From Symbiodinium natans (Eukaryota; Sar; Dinophyceae; Suessiales; Symbiodiniaceae), in NCBI GenBank assembly GCA_905221605.1, contig CAJNDS010002623.1, forward strand, positions 1,135,871 to 1,196,356: DNA of 60,486 nt, given 5' to 3'. The notes beneath the pieces are model-generated. The model was not told where the DNA came from and ran no database searches. It saw only the letters and a list, made by a program, of their open reading frames with translations. The stretch's first letter is position 1, and each line of letters starts with the position of its first letter. Positions 30,101-39,510 of this stretch are shown one piece after another. The position numbers and the translations under genes are program-made.

Positions 30101-31107
30101 CGCTAGCTTAGCATGACACGATGGACTTTACTTTTTGAAACTCTATGGGCTACTATGCTACTGGTGCCGTTACTATCAATGGCATACACGTTAGCTGATC
30201 TCGCTCTGTCATTTATTTCTTCAAAAGTGTCAATGTCTTCAGTTGATGCTGGAAATTCCACACCATCCTGGTTTATTCAATTGTCATGTTGATTTAGTTT
30301 GTTGTAATGATACTTCCTCTCTCATTATCTCATAAAATCTGGATTGGACACAGTATTTGAAACAATAATCGTCGTCGTTCTTAATATTAATACAGGCCAT
30401 TTTAGTAGCAACCCACTTAGGGAATTCAATATATTTACCTGCTCTTCTTGGGTTGTATTTGTCATAATGAATTCTTATACTTTCAGCTTTATTTACTGTG
30501 TAACCCGACTTTCCTAAGTGTGAGTTATCCACCACTTAATTTCTATGTCTAATGCCATATTATAAATTGCTGTTTTAAATTCGTCGGGGTTGTTGATTGT
30601 ATCAATTCTGCTTCCTATTTGTATGTTTGGGGTTCTTCATGTTCTGGATGGTTAAAGGAAGCATCAACATCCATTCTAATGTTCATGTTGTTGTTGCTAC
30701 CTAGAAGCTCTTTGAGTCCTTCTTCCTGATATTTGAAGTGCGATAAGCCCTTGCCGCCTTTGAGTTTAATACTAGATATTGAATATGAATTAGCATAGCG
30801 TTTGAAAGAAATTGTTTCATCTGCAACCCCTGCTGCTCTACTAGCAACATATGTCTTCAATGCCTTTCTCATTGCTATGCCTTTCGTTGCCGCCTTTAAT
30901 ATATCATTTCTTTTAAAACCCTGTGTTTTGGATACTGTCTTGAGTTTCCTCTTTGATGTAATTGAAGGTGGTTTTTCTTTTATTATATGTTTATTCCTTT
31001 TCATCTATAGCAACCTTGTCGAGTTGTTTGTTCCGGCGCATTTTTATGCTGCCTATGCGATTACTATGTAAATAGTCCATTATATAATCATAATCCGGTT
31101 CTGCCAT
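30101..31107 (-). pseudogene. Relic of the polymerase N-terminal domain gene
   Basis: Pieces match the 349-codon gene at 53569-54618. HYDKYNPRRAGKYIEFPKW parallels HYDKYDPTRAGKYFDLPEW, ACINIKNDDDYCFKYCV parallels ACININNDDDMCFRYCV, and SYSISSIKLKGGKGLSHF parallels TYSISNIKLPHMKGLSYF. The frame breaks between the pieces, and a stop lies about 38 codons after the start. Its first Met (31107) aligns with Met 54618 of the intact gene and so supports that start. Left and right flanks are host repeats, so only about 2 kb of the second element is left. Confidence 0.8.
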
Positions 31108-31280
31108 GTACTATATAGTCGTTTCTTCAATAAATTTCTTTTGGGTAGGGTTTTGGGTTGGCGGGTTGGGGTTCGCGGTCTGGGGTTGGAACGTGACGCT
31201 CGGGTTGGCGTGTTAAGTCCGTCCTTTGGAACCCCGCCTAAGTTTCTGCACCCACCCGCAAACAGTGTCCCCAACATATT

Positions 31281-31379
31281 TTTTGGTGGCCCCGACACCA
31301 AAAGCAGGTGGAAGTTAAATAAGTTAAACGACTTAGCTTATTTAACTTGCAGCATCTTTTGGTTTCGGGGCCACCAAAT
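31281..31379. repeat. Foldback (hairpin) element of about 98 bp
   Basis: TTTTGGTGGCCCCGACACCA at the left is matched, imperfectly, by the complement TTTTGGTTTCGGGGCCACCA at the right. Inner arms AGTTAAATAAGT and GCTTATTTAACT also pair. This is probably a small MITE or hairpin element, just beyond the upstream region of the relic gene. Confidence 0.7.
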
Positions 31380-31431
31380 TAGAAAATTATTTATAGTACT
31401 TAAGTGAGGTTATTATCGCACCAAATTTTCA

Positions 31432-31852
31432 CCATTTCACCGTGTCACCATTTCACCATTTCACCATTTCACCATTTCACCATTTCACCATTTCACCATT
31501 TCACCATTTGATTTGGCCCCATGGTCACGCCATTTCACCATTTTGCCATTTTACCATTTCACCATTTCACCATTTCACCATTTCACCGTTTCACCGTTTC
31601 ACCATTTCACCATTTGACCATTTGACCATTTGACCATCTCACCATTTCACCAATTGAGGTGGCCCCATGGCCAGGCCCCTTGACCGTAGGGCCAAACCAA
31701 TTGGTGAATTGGTGAAATGGTGAAATGGTGAAATGGTGACATGGTGACATGGTGAGATGGTGAAGTGGTGAAATGCTGAAATGGCCTGACCATGGGGCCA
31801 AATCAACTGGTGAAATGATGAAATGATGAAATGGTGAAATGGTGAAATGTGG
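31432..31852. repeat. Inverted octamer array (ACCATTTC)n / (GAAATGGT)n
   Basis: The left arm (31432-31650) consists of ACCATTTC units on the + strand. The right arm (31693-31852) consists of the complementary GAAATGGT units. Spacers containing GGCCCCATGG recur near 31516, 31661 and (as complement) 31792. The whole could fold into a very long hairpin. The apparent HHFTISPF proteins are artefacts. Confidence 0.9.
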
Positions 31853-31879
31853 ATTGGTCATGCTGAAGTGGCCACGAAA

Positions 31880-33080
31880 AGCAGGGGGGGGGGGAGGGGG
31901 CGGGAGGGGTGGAGGGGGATATTAGTTTATCCATATGTATCTGTATCTGTATATGTATATATACGTATATATATACACACACACACTAAGATTAAGACTG
32001 ATATGAATAACAATAATATCAAGGTGCATATGTAATTCGGACATAGCCTAGCATGTGGACCTCTCTCATGTTTCCTATTGGGATGCCCCTAAAGGTAAGG
32101 CTCCATGTGCGACAACAGGAACCCTTGAAGCGAACCCTAACTCAGAAAACTGACAGACGATCTGCCGCGAGAACATGAGGGAAAAAACCCTAAGCGCCCT
32201 AGAACCGACAAGTGGCTCTCTCCCTACTACTAACAAAGAAGATGGGGCCTTCGTAGCTACATTTACAAAGTGTTGGGGGAGACGAATGGCTTGGGGGGAG
32301 TAGGCCCTGTAATGCATGCTTATGACATTCAAGTCTGCTATGATATGCTGGAACGTGCTGCAACACGGTGTACTCCACTACCAGAGACGACAATCTACTT
32401 AAAGGATCCGGGGACTTGGGAAGTCGGGTTTTGGGTAAGGTAGCTTGACGTATCATTCCTTATAAGCCCAAGTGAGGTCCTTATAACCCTACTTGCTAAG
32501 TGCCCCGGTCCTCCGAGTAGGGTCCCTGTATATACCCTTTAAAGGATTATGTAGGGTACCTCATTCCCTCATTCCCTACTAAGAAGCAGCCAGATGATAG
32601 CACACCAGAATCTATACGGCCTCCTCAATGCCAGTCGCTCGATCTCGTTTGGCTGCCCTTTGGCTCTGGCGGGAGCCGCGCTTGGCTTTGGGGTTTGGGG
32701 TTTAGGGGTTTAGGGGTTCGGGTTTCGGGTTTAGGGTTTAGGGCCCAAGCCCTGAAAGCCTTAGCCCCAAAACCCCGACCTCGAAACCCTAACACTCCGA
32801 AGGCGGCTTTCAGGGTTTCGATTCTCATTGTGTATTTCGGGTTGGCCGGGCTTTCCTACCAGCAATCGCACGGTTTTGTGTTGAGGCTGCAGGCACACGG
32901 TGGGTTGGGGTTTGGCGGAATCGGGTTTAGGGCGCATTTCAGGTTGTCTTCCGTGGAAGCTCTACTACAAGCGGCCACCTGATGCCTCTCCTCTGGTTGG
33001 AATACCCTAGGAACCCTAGACTCTAAACCCTAAACCCTGAGCCCTGAACTTGTATGCGTTAGTCCGCACCACTGAGGTAC
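31880..33080. other. Host unique sequence, microsatellite and small repeats
   Basis: A purine run (31886-31918) and a TA/CA microsatellite (31925-31987) are followed by unique sequence. A piece at 32440-32580 (TATCATTCCTTATAAGC ... AGGGTACCTCATTCC) resembles family A/B elements but is too diverged to place. TTTAGGG-like runs lie near 32690-32760. No confident gene. Confidence 0.4.
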
Positions 33081-33083
33081 ATG

Positions 33084-33136
33084 AGCGACTGCTACTGCTC
33101 CGAGTGGAACATCTTCGTGCGTCGGCAAGGCGCAGC
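33084..33136 (+). CDS. FnIII-like exon, C strand
   Basis: The frame encodes SDCYCSEWNIFVRRQGAAP, fitting DCxxxxWxV as at 6629, 11457 and 16770, although the aromatic residue after DC is shifted. Borders approximate. Confidence 0.35.
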
Positions 33137-33182
33137 GCCCATCCCAGGGCCTTGTCGAGCAGCTTAAAGCCCAAGCCTTGGA

Positions 33183-33290
33183 TCCTAAACCCCCTAAACC
33201 CTAAACCCTAAACCCTAAACCCTAAGCCCTAAACCCTAAACCCTGAACCTTAAGTCCTAAACCCTAAACGCTGAACCCTAAACCCGGCCC
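33183..33290 (+). repeat. CCCTAAA array
   Basis: About fourteen units with several single-base variants (CCCTGAA, CCTTAAG). Confidence 0.85.
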
Positions 33291-33591
33291 CAAGCCCAGC
33301 CCTAAACCCCAAACCTACAATGATGCAAACACGGCCATCTGGGGTTGGGGGGGTGTGGGGCTTTGAGAGTGGTTCCTGAGGATCATGGGGTCCAGGTTTG
33401 GCTTTTCGGCTTCAGATTTGAGAGTTTTGGGGTTCTTAAACCCTAAACCCAAAACCCTAAACCCCAAACCCCGAAGGCTTAGGGTTTGGGTGGTCGTGCA
33501 GCTGCACATGTCAGGCACTACTGAGTGGCTACTCTCTCCAGACTGCCGGCCTGACCTGTGGCAGCTTACAGCCCAAGTCGCCACTGCAGTG

Positions 33592-33700
33592 CCAGTCTGG
33601 ATTTGGGGGTGTCCCAGAATTTGGGGTATCCTTTGTTGGGGAAATCCAAAAATAGGGCGAATGTGTCTTTTGGGGGAGAATCGGGGTTCCCTGCAGGGCC
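33592..33700 (+). repeat. Diverged family A element
   Basis: GATTTGGGGGTGTCCCAGAA, TTTGGGGTATCC and GGGGAATCCAAAAATAGGG-like segments in the family A order, strongly diverged. Low confidence membership. Confidence 0.35.
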
Positions 33701-33954
33701 TAATCGATCCTTGTGCCAGGCAGGAACATGCCCTTCTCACAAAGCAGCTGCACGGTGCAGACTCTTGAAGACAACTGGCTCGCTCCAGATGGGCCCTTAG
33801 CTTCCTGCGCATGTGCCAACGTGCAACGATTTCATCCTTCGGGTTCAGGGTTTAGGGTTTAGGGTTTAGGGTTCGGAGTTTAAGTTCTTCGTCTCATGCT
33901 GTGTGGTGTCACGGGTGGAAGGTTCCGGCCTCTTTTGAGACCTGGCTTTGCTTC

Positions 33955-34310
33955 CTCCCTAAACCCTAAACCCTAAACCCTAAACCCTAAACCCTAAACC
34001 CTAAACCCCAAACCCTGAACCCTAAACCGTGCGCACGTGCGCTTGCTGACTCAGAACACCGTCTACGAGATTCGCGTGCGCCAAACTTGCAGCCGGGTCC
34101 CTGTGAGGAGCTTCGAGTCGCTGCCCCCAAGCCCTGAGCCCGAAAAGCCTAAAAACCCTAAACCCTAAACCCTAAACCCTAAACCCTAAACCCTAAACCC
34201 AAACCCTAAACCCTAAACCCTAAACCCTAAACCCTAAACGCTAAACCCTAAACCCTAAACCCTAAACCCTAAACCCTAAACCCTAAACCCTAAACCCTAA
34301 ACCCTAAACG
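33955..34310 (+). repeat. CCCTAAA arrays flanking an exon
   Basis: Arrays at 33957-34028 and 34147-34309 bracket the FnIII-like exon at 34042-34127, repeating the arrangement around 10784-10850. Confidence 0.9.
34042..34127 (+). CDS. FnIII-like exon, F/G strands
   Basis: The frame encodes LTQNTVYEIRVRQTCSRVPV, then RSFESLPP. TVYEIRVRQTC is a canonical F/G hairpin with the conserved Cys. It lies between two CCCTAAA arrays less than 25 bp away on either side. Confidence 0.6.
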
Positions 34311-35270
34311 AGCCGTTCATGCTGAACAGCGCTCATCCTTTACAGCCCATGTCACACACTCGGACCCAGAATGGGCCGTTTTTCCCTCTTTTTCGGGTTT
34401 AGGTTCCCTTATAACCCCTTTAAACCAAGCTACCCTTCTCATTTCTAGGTTACTCTTGTGCCCAAACCTCGTCCAAAACGAGGGCCTTACTCCTAAGAGA
34501 TGTAGCTACCCACAAGAACTACAGGCAAGGCACCATATCGGGGCTCCACTTTCCAGACCCTCCCATAATTCGAGGCAACCGAAGCCAATCGGTCAACATC
34601 CGCAACGATTCTTGATCAGTTTGGCACTGGCTGCTGCGGGGTCAGATTGCAGACGGCCCGCCGTTGCTTAGAGCCAGCCCCTGCTACGGAGTAGGTGGTC
34701 TCCGGGTCAAGTTGTGGCTGTTTCCTCAACTCGGGGATATGTACTGCAAGGTGCTATGCTCCTTCATCACTCCCCCCCCCCCCCCTGAATGTTAGGAAGC
34801 AACCTTTCAAAGGGTACTAAACCCTAAGCCCCTAAAGCCTAAACCCTGAACCCTAAACCCTAAACCCTAAACCCTAAACCCTAAACCCTAAACCCCAAAA
34901 GCACTTTTGGGGGGGGGGGGGGGGGAGTGAAGCCCTGCAAAGAAAAGGCTTCGATCGCCTTAGCAGCCCGTACAAGGAGATCCAGGCAGGGCCTCGTGCA
35001 GCTTTTGGGGGGCAGAAGGGTGTGGTTTAGGGTTTAGGGTTTAGGGTTTAGGGCTTATTCGTGGCTTGGTGCCTTGGGTTTCGAGTTTCTTTTTTGTTTT
35101 TCGTTTTCTTTCGGGCTTGGTGTGGACTTTGGGTTTTGTATCGAGGAACCATGACAACCTATGCCCTGTGCCTTCCAAACGACTACACGTGACCACTCCA
35201 AAGACCCCCCAGAGCCATTATTCTTCATATACAGCAATTAGATGATTCAAACAAGCAAGGAATGAATATA
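34311..35270. other. Host unique sequence with short repeats
   Basis: An island at 34312-34370 (EPFMLNSAHPLQP) may be a decayed A/B exon (compare EPFTLNVKW at 18915). Telomere-like runs lie at 34815-34900 and 35023-35055, and a G run at 34909-34925. Nothing else is supportable. Confidence 0.4.
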
Positions 35271-35277
35271 TCTTGAC

Positions 35278-35306
35278 ATGTTCCCCCCTGATACTAGCAG
35301 TCCTTA
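35278..35306 (+). repeat. Family B element left end
   Basis: Twenty-nine bases starting ATGTTCCCCCCTGATACTAG match 18741-18769 almost exactly. The remainder of the element is missing or diverged. Confidence 0.55.
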
Positions 35307-35662
35307 GTCGGCAGTAATGAAGTCATGCAGGTCCCCACGTTGCCCGGATGCAGCTTCTCTCAGCACAGCGGTCAAGACGACTACTTCGTGTGCGCGGACC
35401 GCTTCCAACGTGTTCTCCAGTGCCGGGCATGGGAAGTTTCTGAGACTGGGAGCTTGGTAGCCTGAATTTTGAAGGGGTTTAGGGTTTAGGGTTTAGGGTT
35501 TAGGGTTTGGGGTTTAGGGTTTGGGGTTTAGGGTTTCGGGTTTGAGGTTTAGGGTGAGCCTTGCCGCAGGATGGCTTCTTCAGCTTCATCTTCGACGGCG
35601 GCCGGTTTGATGGAGACGGAACTGGCTGCTGGCGACGTGGGAGGGCCCAGCTGCCATGACCG

Positions 35663-35762
35663 GGGTATTTCCCAAAGTAGGGGGTACCCCGTTAATACCC
35701 CAAATAGAATCGAATCCCCCTTACTGGGACGCCCAAAACGGGTACCCCTATTTTCGGCGCTG
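35663..35762 (-). repeat. Family A interspersed element, inverted
   Basis: GGGGTATTTCCCAAAGTAGG, GGTACCCCGTTAATACCCC, then ATCGAATCCCCCTTACTGGG, then ACGGGTACCCCTATTTTCGG. It has the order of the inverted copies at 27478 and 28213. Confidence 0.55.
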
Positions 35763-36571
35763 CAGCGTACCCATAGCTCCTCTCGCATGGTGAGCTGGCA
35801 GCCGCGCATCTTTCCGACAATAACCGACCATGCAAGAAGTCACAACCACCCTGCCTTTCTTCAGGCGGTCTTGCCTGTGAGCATGTCCTTGGACTCGGGG
35901 TTTCTCTGCTTGCTTGTTGATGATAGCGAGCTTGCAGGTGGTGGACGAGCCCGCTGTGCCAAGAATTTTCCCTACATGCCGGGTCCCAAGAGGGCCAAGT
36001 CTTCCAGCCCCCGCCAGGTTTTTTGCACTCGAATGGTGTTTCTCGTACCTCTTCAAGCTACCAGTTGCCCAACAGTGCGTCGGATTCAGCCCCCCCCCCC
36101 CCCCCTTTGAAACCCCAAGGCCGCCGATCCCCTTCCTCTAAGCCGGGGGGTGCTTTTGACAAGGTGTGCCAGTCCGGATAGCTGCGCCAAGGCCAGTGGG
36201 CAGACCGCGCGAGAGACCCTAAAAACCCACAGCTATCCCTAACTTGTGTTTTTTTTTGATACCCTCAAGTACAAGGAAGATGGCAAAAACACCCAGAGCA
36301 GGCCCTACACTTGTACCCCAAACCCCTAAGCTCTTGACCTCAAGGAGTATGCAAACATGGAGCCCATCACCCCAAAGAGGGGCCCCAGGGGTTGCAGGGG
36401 GTTGACTTGAAGGTTCATGATGGGGAGTTGTTAAGTGGGGTTGCGTTCTAAACAAGGTTGTCACCATGTATAACTCTATTTGCGGGATTGTAAAGCCCCA
36501 AACCCCAAGTCTCCGAACCCCTTAAACCCCCCTAAACCCCCAAACCCCCCCCCAACCCCCCCCCACCCCCC

Positions 36572-36923
36572 AAAAAATTACTAAAAGGGGGATTCTCAGG
36601 ACTTACTCATCATTCGTTGCCCCCCTCCGCTGTTATTTCAATTCCTAACATACCTTCTTCATTTTCTTCCCCCTTCCACCTTATTCACTTTCCAGAAGGG
36701 GTTTCTAGGGTTTTTCCCGAATATTGCCCTTTTACCCACGGTTTTCAGCATTTTTTCATCATTCATTCCACCCTCATTCATTTTTCAACTCCACTCCCCA
36801 ACATTCATTCCAATATTCCTACCACCGCCCTTCATTCATTTCCCCTAATTTCCATCCTACTTTTCCCAAGCTCCCTAACAATATTCTTACCAAAGTTCCC
36901 GTTGCTTGAAGTCTTTTAACCAT
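36572..36923. repeat. Left terminal inverted repeat
   Basis: It begins AAAAAATTACTAAAAGGGGG and is the reverse complement of 57787-58140 along its whole length, with scattered substitutions and small indels (by eye). The innermost shared bases are AGTCTTTTANCCAT. Apparent ORFs within it are not genes. Terminal repeats of this size are usual for Polintons, where the ends are origins for protein-primed replication. Confidence 0.92.
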
Positions 36924-36947
36924 CATATTAATTATTTTAATATGATA
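36920..36947. terminator. AT-rich palindrome
   Basis: ATCATATTAAT, a short TTT spacer and AATATGAT form a hairpin just inside the left repeat. It lies about 40 bp beyond the end of the leftmost gene (36986), in the right place for a transcript end. Function inferred from position and from similar palindromes at other gene ends in the element. Confidence 0.45.
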
Positions 36948-36985
36948 GTTATCTAATCCATTTCATCTAAATTCAAATACAGATT

Positions 36986-37261
36986 TTATTTCCATAATTC
37001 AATATTTTCTTTACAACATTCGATACTCTTCAACTTACAGCTTTTGTCAGATATCTTTTTTGACAAGTCAAAATAGCACGATGACTTTTTATTAAGCCAC
37101 ACAGCAAGTTCTTCTGAATTATCTTCATCTAATGCTTCTATTCTGCTACTATACTTAAATATTTTCTTATAAATATTGTCTATGTCCTCATTTAATTCTT
37201 CAAGTTCAATTTCATATATTTTCAGTTCTTCTTCTTTCTCCTTAATACGTTTCTCGCTCAT
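36986..37261 (-). CDS. Small coiled-coil protein of unknown function
   Basis: Ninety-one residues, highly charged, with a Glu/Lys-rich N-terminal half (residues 1-45) that looks helical and coiled-coil-like, and a C-terminal half with four Cys residues (around 62, 75, 82 and 83). I do not recognise a family. It is the leftmost gene, directly inside the terminal repeat, leftward with the integrase behind it. A shared upstream motif (TGACTTAAAGAC on the coding strand) lies about 24 nt before its ATG, grouping it with the replication-side genes. Confidence 0.7.
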   Translation of the reverse strand: MSEKRIKEKEEELKIYEIELEELNEDIDNIYKKIFKYSSRIEALDEDNSEELAVWLNKKSSCYFDLSKKISDKSCKLKSIECCKENIELWK

Positions 37262-37283
37262 TGCACTAATATTATAGGGCGTT

Positions 37284-37297
37284 TTGTCTTTAAGTCA
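37284..37297 (-). promoter_or_regulatory. Putative early promoter motif, copy 1
   Basis: On the coding strand GACTTAAAGACAAAA, 24 nt upstream of the ATG at 37261. The same core precedes four other leftward genes at comparable spacing. It overlaps the 5' side of the region where the integrase gene ends. Confidence 0.6.
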
Positions 37298-37307
37298 TTT
37301 TATATTT

Positions 37308-38237
37308 TCAATCAACCAACAACAACTCGTGTCTATTATAGTGCTTTTCCCTACCTTCCAAAAGATAATATTTATTAAGTTGTGGGTCTCTTTTTACTTC
37401 CTTGACTTCATAAGTTCTTTCAGACCATTGACTGCGTGTCTCTTTCCTGCTGGTATAGTTGCCTTTGCCTTTATCAAAAACTTTAACCTTATCTCCGACT
37501 TCAATCTTTGGATATCTCCTTAAATACTTTTCTTTCAACACTGTGTTAGCCTTAACTTCAACAGAATTATCGTCTTTATGTGCTTCGTCTGGTATCATTC
37601 CAGTTGTTGAATGAACCATCTTTTTATTATACTTATCCATAACAGGTTTTAATAATATAGTCCAAGCCCCTTTTGTTTGTAAAGCTCTATCACCAATCAT
37701 CTTTTTAAATGTTCTAATCGCTCTTTCTGCTACATTAGCGTGAGTTAGTGTTACAATGTGCGTAATACCCTCACCTTTGAAATAATCCTGCAATTTCTTA
37801 TAATTAAATGCTCCATCGTGGTCAGTATAAATACTTTGCGGTTGTCCTAATACTTTGAAACATTCTAGGAAAGCTTTATAAACATCTTCTCCATCTTTGT
37901 TTTCCATCGGCACTACGTGAGTTTTCTTACTAAAATTATCAATACAAATCAAACCGTATCTTTTATATTCTTCTTTAAAGGTGTCAGTGTCTTTCATCAA
38001 ACTAGTCGTATCCATAATATCAATAGAATAAACAGCTCTCGCAAAAGGAGGCGAATAACTGTTTGAATTTTTATAGTTTCTTCTTTGTTTGTTAGGTTGT
38101 TTTTTAACCCACTCCTTAACTTCATCTAGCGTTATTGCAAGACCATCTTTCTTCGCTTCTTCATACAAATTTCTAACGCTTCCATAACCCCTTTCTAAAT
38201 CATAATATATCTTTTCCAGAACTTCGTTTTTATTCAT
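37308..38237 (-). CDS. Retroviral-type (rve) integrase
   Basis: 309 residues. The core carries the D,D,E triad: D73 in SIDIMDTT, D139 in IYTDHDGAF and E171 in NVAERAIRTFKKM, with about 31 residues between the second D and E, slightly shorter than the usual 35. The C-terminal part (about 245-309: VGDKVKVFDKGKGNY ... YYLLEGREKHYNRHELLL) resembles the SH3-like DNA-binding tail of integrases in Polintons and virophages. The enzyme would cut and join the element ends to host DNA in the nucleus, producing 5-6 bp target duplications in this family. It lies 33 bp after the zinc-finger gene at 38271 and shares its direction, so they may be co-transcribed. All catalytic residues are present, so it appears functional. 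Confidence 0.93.
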   Translation of the reverse strand: MNKNEVLEKIYYDLERGYGSVRNLYEEAKKDGLAITLDEVKEWVKKQPNKQRRNYKNSNSYSPPFARAVYSIDIMDTTSLMKDTDTFKEEYKRYGLICIDNFSKKTHVVPMENKDGEDVYKAFLECFKVLGQPQSIYTDHDGAFNYKKLQDYFKGEGITHIVTLTHANVAERAIRTFKKMIGDRALQTKGAWTILLKPVMDKYNKKMVHSTTGMIPDEAHKDDNSVEVKANTVLKEKYLRRYPKIEVGDKVKVFDKGKGNYTSRKETRSQWSERTYEVKEVKRDPQLNKYYLLEGREKHYNRHELLLVD

Positions 38238-38270
38238 ATTTAATATTAATAATATTTTATTAATATTAAA
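38238..38270. terminator. AT-rich palindromic spacer
   Basis: TTTAATATTAATAATATTTTATTAATATTAAA is self-complementary and fills the spacer between the zinc-finger gene and the integrase. It could serve as an AT-rich promoter or a transcript end. Confidence 0.4.
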
Positions 38271-38621
38271 TCATCCAAACAAAACCTTTCTTACAATTCG
38301 TTCTCCTAATTCTGCCTGTCTCTTTTCTTCCGAAAGTCTTTGACACTTAACGCTTTTGTAATGCTTACTTCTTATTGTGTTTGTTGATAGCATACTACCA
38401 CATCTTTCACATTCATATTCGTGACTGTTGTTTTTAAAGTAATTCTTAAAATATCCTTCTTCTCTGTATTTTGCATTTAAACGGTCATTATGAGATTTCT
38501 TCTTCAACTTCCTTTGAGCCATTACTTCATCATTTGATTCAATTGAGTTCCACATTGCATCAAACAAGTCTTCATCAATACATAATTTTTCTCCATTTTC
38601 TGAAACAAGAAAAGAGTTCAT
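38271..38621 (-). CDS. Small zinc-finger protein
   Basis: 116 residues. The only recognisable feature is a C2HC-type finger near residues 70-94 (YECERCGSMLSTNTIRSKHY, then KSVKC). The N-terminus is acidic, the middle basic. Proteins with one such finger are frequent in Polinton-like viruses and giant viruses; their role is generally unknown, with nucleic-acid binding a reasonable guess. It lies directly upstream of the integrase on the same strand. A CACTTAAAGAAA motif is found 26 nt before the ATG. Confidence 0.7.
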   Translation of the reverse strand: MNSFLVSENGEKLCIDEDLFDAMWNSIESNDEVMAQRKLKKKSHNDRLNAKYREEGYFKNYFKNNSHEYECERCGSMLSTNTIRSKHYKSVKCQRLSEEKRQAELGERIVRKVLFG

Positions 38622-38641
38622 TTATCTTATCTATTAAATAT

Positions 38642-38699
38642 AAATATTTCTTTAAGTGATTTTTCTTTTCGGATAAAAATCATTTGAAAGAAATATTTA
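38642..38699. promoter_or_regulatory. Hairpin containing the early-type motif (copy 2)
   Basis: AAATATTTCTTTAAGTGATT at the left pairs with AATCATTTGAAAGAAATATTT at the right around a short loop. The left arm holds the motif CACTTAAAGAAA (coding strand) of the zinc-finger gene, and the right arm abuts the stop of the gene at 38701. It may combine a terminator for the upstream gene and a promoter for the next. Confidence 0.5.
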
Positions 38700-38700
38700 T

Positions 38701-39132
38701 TTATCTACTTCTTCCTGACGAACTCCTAGACCTTATGTATTCAATAGTCCTTTCCGAACTGGCAACACTAACGGGATTTGAACTTTGTAAATATTCCACT
38801 GTTCTATCTGATGGCACTGAACTTTGAACTGTTTCCGGAGGGCTAGATTGAACATATTCACTCAATGCCCCTTCTTCAATTGGTAACAATGCACTTCTTC
38901 CAGAACTTCGTCTTGAACTTGATGAAGATGATGATGGTTCATAAGATTTTTTAACATTCATCGGTAAAGAAGAACTACTCGCTTGGCTTTCTTCTGTTGC
39001 TAAACGCTCTACATTCTCCTCATCTTCTTCCTCTTCTCTTTGCTGTCGTTGTTCTCTCATTCTTCGTAACTCTTCTCTTCCTTCTTCGTATTCATCATCT
39101 CCGAACATACTATCAAACAATCTTCTCATCAA
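38701..39132 (-). CDS. Ser-rich, predicted disordered protein
   Basis: 143 residues. Residues 1-50 are Arg/Glu-rich (probable helix), the rest is Ser-rich. Three loosely repeated units end it: LSEYVQSS, SDRTVEYLQSS and SERTIEYIRSR, suggesting a short tandem repeat in the tail. No family recognised. Its ATG overlaps the stop of the gene upstream (39129-39132, ATGA on the coding strand), so the two are tightly packed. Position among structural genes suggests a virion or assembly protein (inference). Confidence 0.65.
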   Translation of the reverse strand: MMRRLFDSMFGDDEYEEGREELRRMREQRQQREEEEDEENVERLATEESQASSSSLPMNVKKSYEPSSSSSSSRRSSGRSALLPIEEGALSEYVQSSPPETVQSSVPSDRTVEYLQSSNPVSVASSERTIEYIRSRSSSGRSR

Positions 39133-39497
39133 ACTTTTTTCGGTTTGCTTCCTTTTTGTTTTTCTGCTTGTTGTTCAACTGATTTCGCACTGCTTACTAT
39201 ACTAGATGCTTCACTCACTTCTTCCTTCACTGCTTCTTCGGGTGTTCTCATACTTTCACTAACAGAAGAATTTGAAGAAGAAGCTATATTAAAATCCGTC
39301 TGTGTTGCTTTATTTGGATTATCATTATTGTTAATATTTATTCTCTTATCATAATTACTTAAATCAAACTCATCAAAATCAACATCATCTAGTAAAATAC
39401 CCATTAAACTTCTTCTTTCTCTTTCCGGTAATACTTTTAACCTTCTCGTTCTAGCTTCCTTTAACATGTGCTCATATGTAGGGCGAAGTTTAAGCAT
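39129..39497 (-). CDS. KLRPTY-motif protein, short paralogue
   Basis: 122 residues. It begins MLKLRPTYEHMLKEARTRRL, sharing LKLRPTYxxM with the larger neighbour at 39511-40581 (residues 8-17 there). The rest is acidic and Ser/Asn-rich, probably disordered, with an Ala/Ser/Lys-rich end. No enzyme motif. The shared N-terminal tag on two adjacent proteins suggests a common docking or processing signal, for example capsid targeting. That is inference. Confidence 0.7.
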   Translation of the reverse strand: MLKLRPTYEHMLKEARTRRLKVLPERERRSLMGILLDDVDFDEFDLSNYDKRININNNDNPNKATQTDFNIASSSNSSVSESMRTPEEAVKEEVSEASSIVSSAKSVEQQAEKQKGSKPKKV

Positions 39498-39510
39498 TCT
39501 ATATATTTGT

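Noticed and set aside
31436-31860. CRISPR-like array of regularly spaced repeats
   Set aside because: The 8-bp units are contiguous microsatellite copies without unique spacers, and the genome is eukaryotic.
36617-36919. Open frames of 61-100 codons within the left terminal repeat
   Set aside because: They lie in the terminal inverted repeat, are low in complexity and are not preserved as frames in the right copy.
37308-38237. LTR retrotransposon, from the rve integrase
   Set aside because: No reverse transcriptase, protease or long terminal direct repeats; the integrase is accompanied by capsid, ATPase and protein-primed polymerase genes and by terminal inverted repeats.
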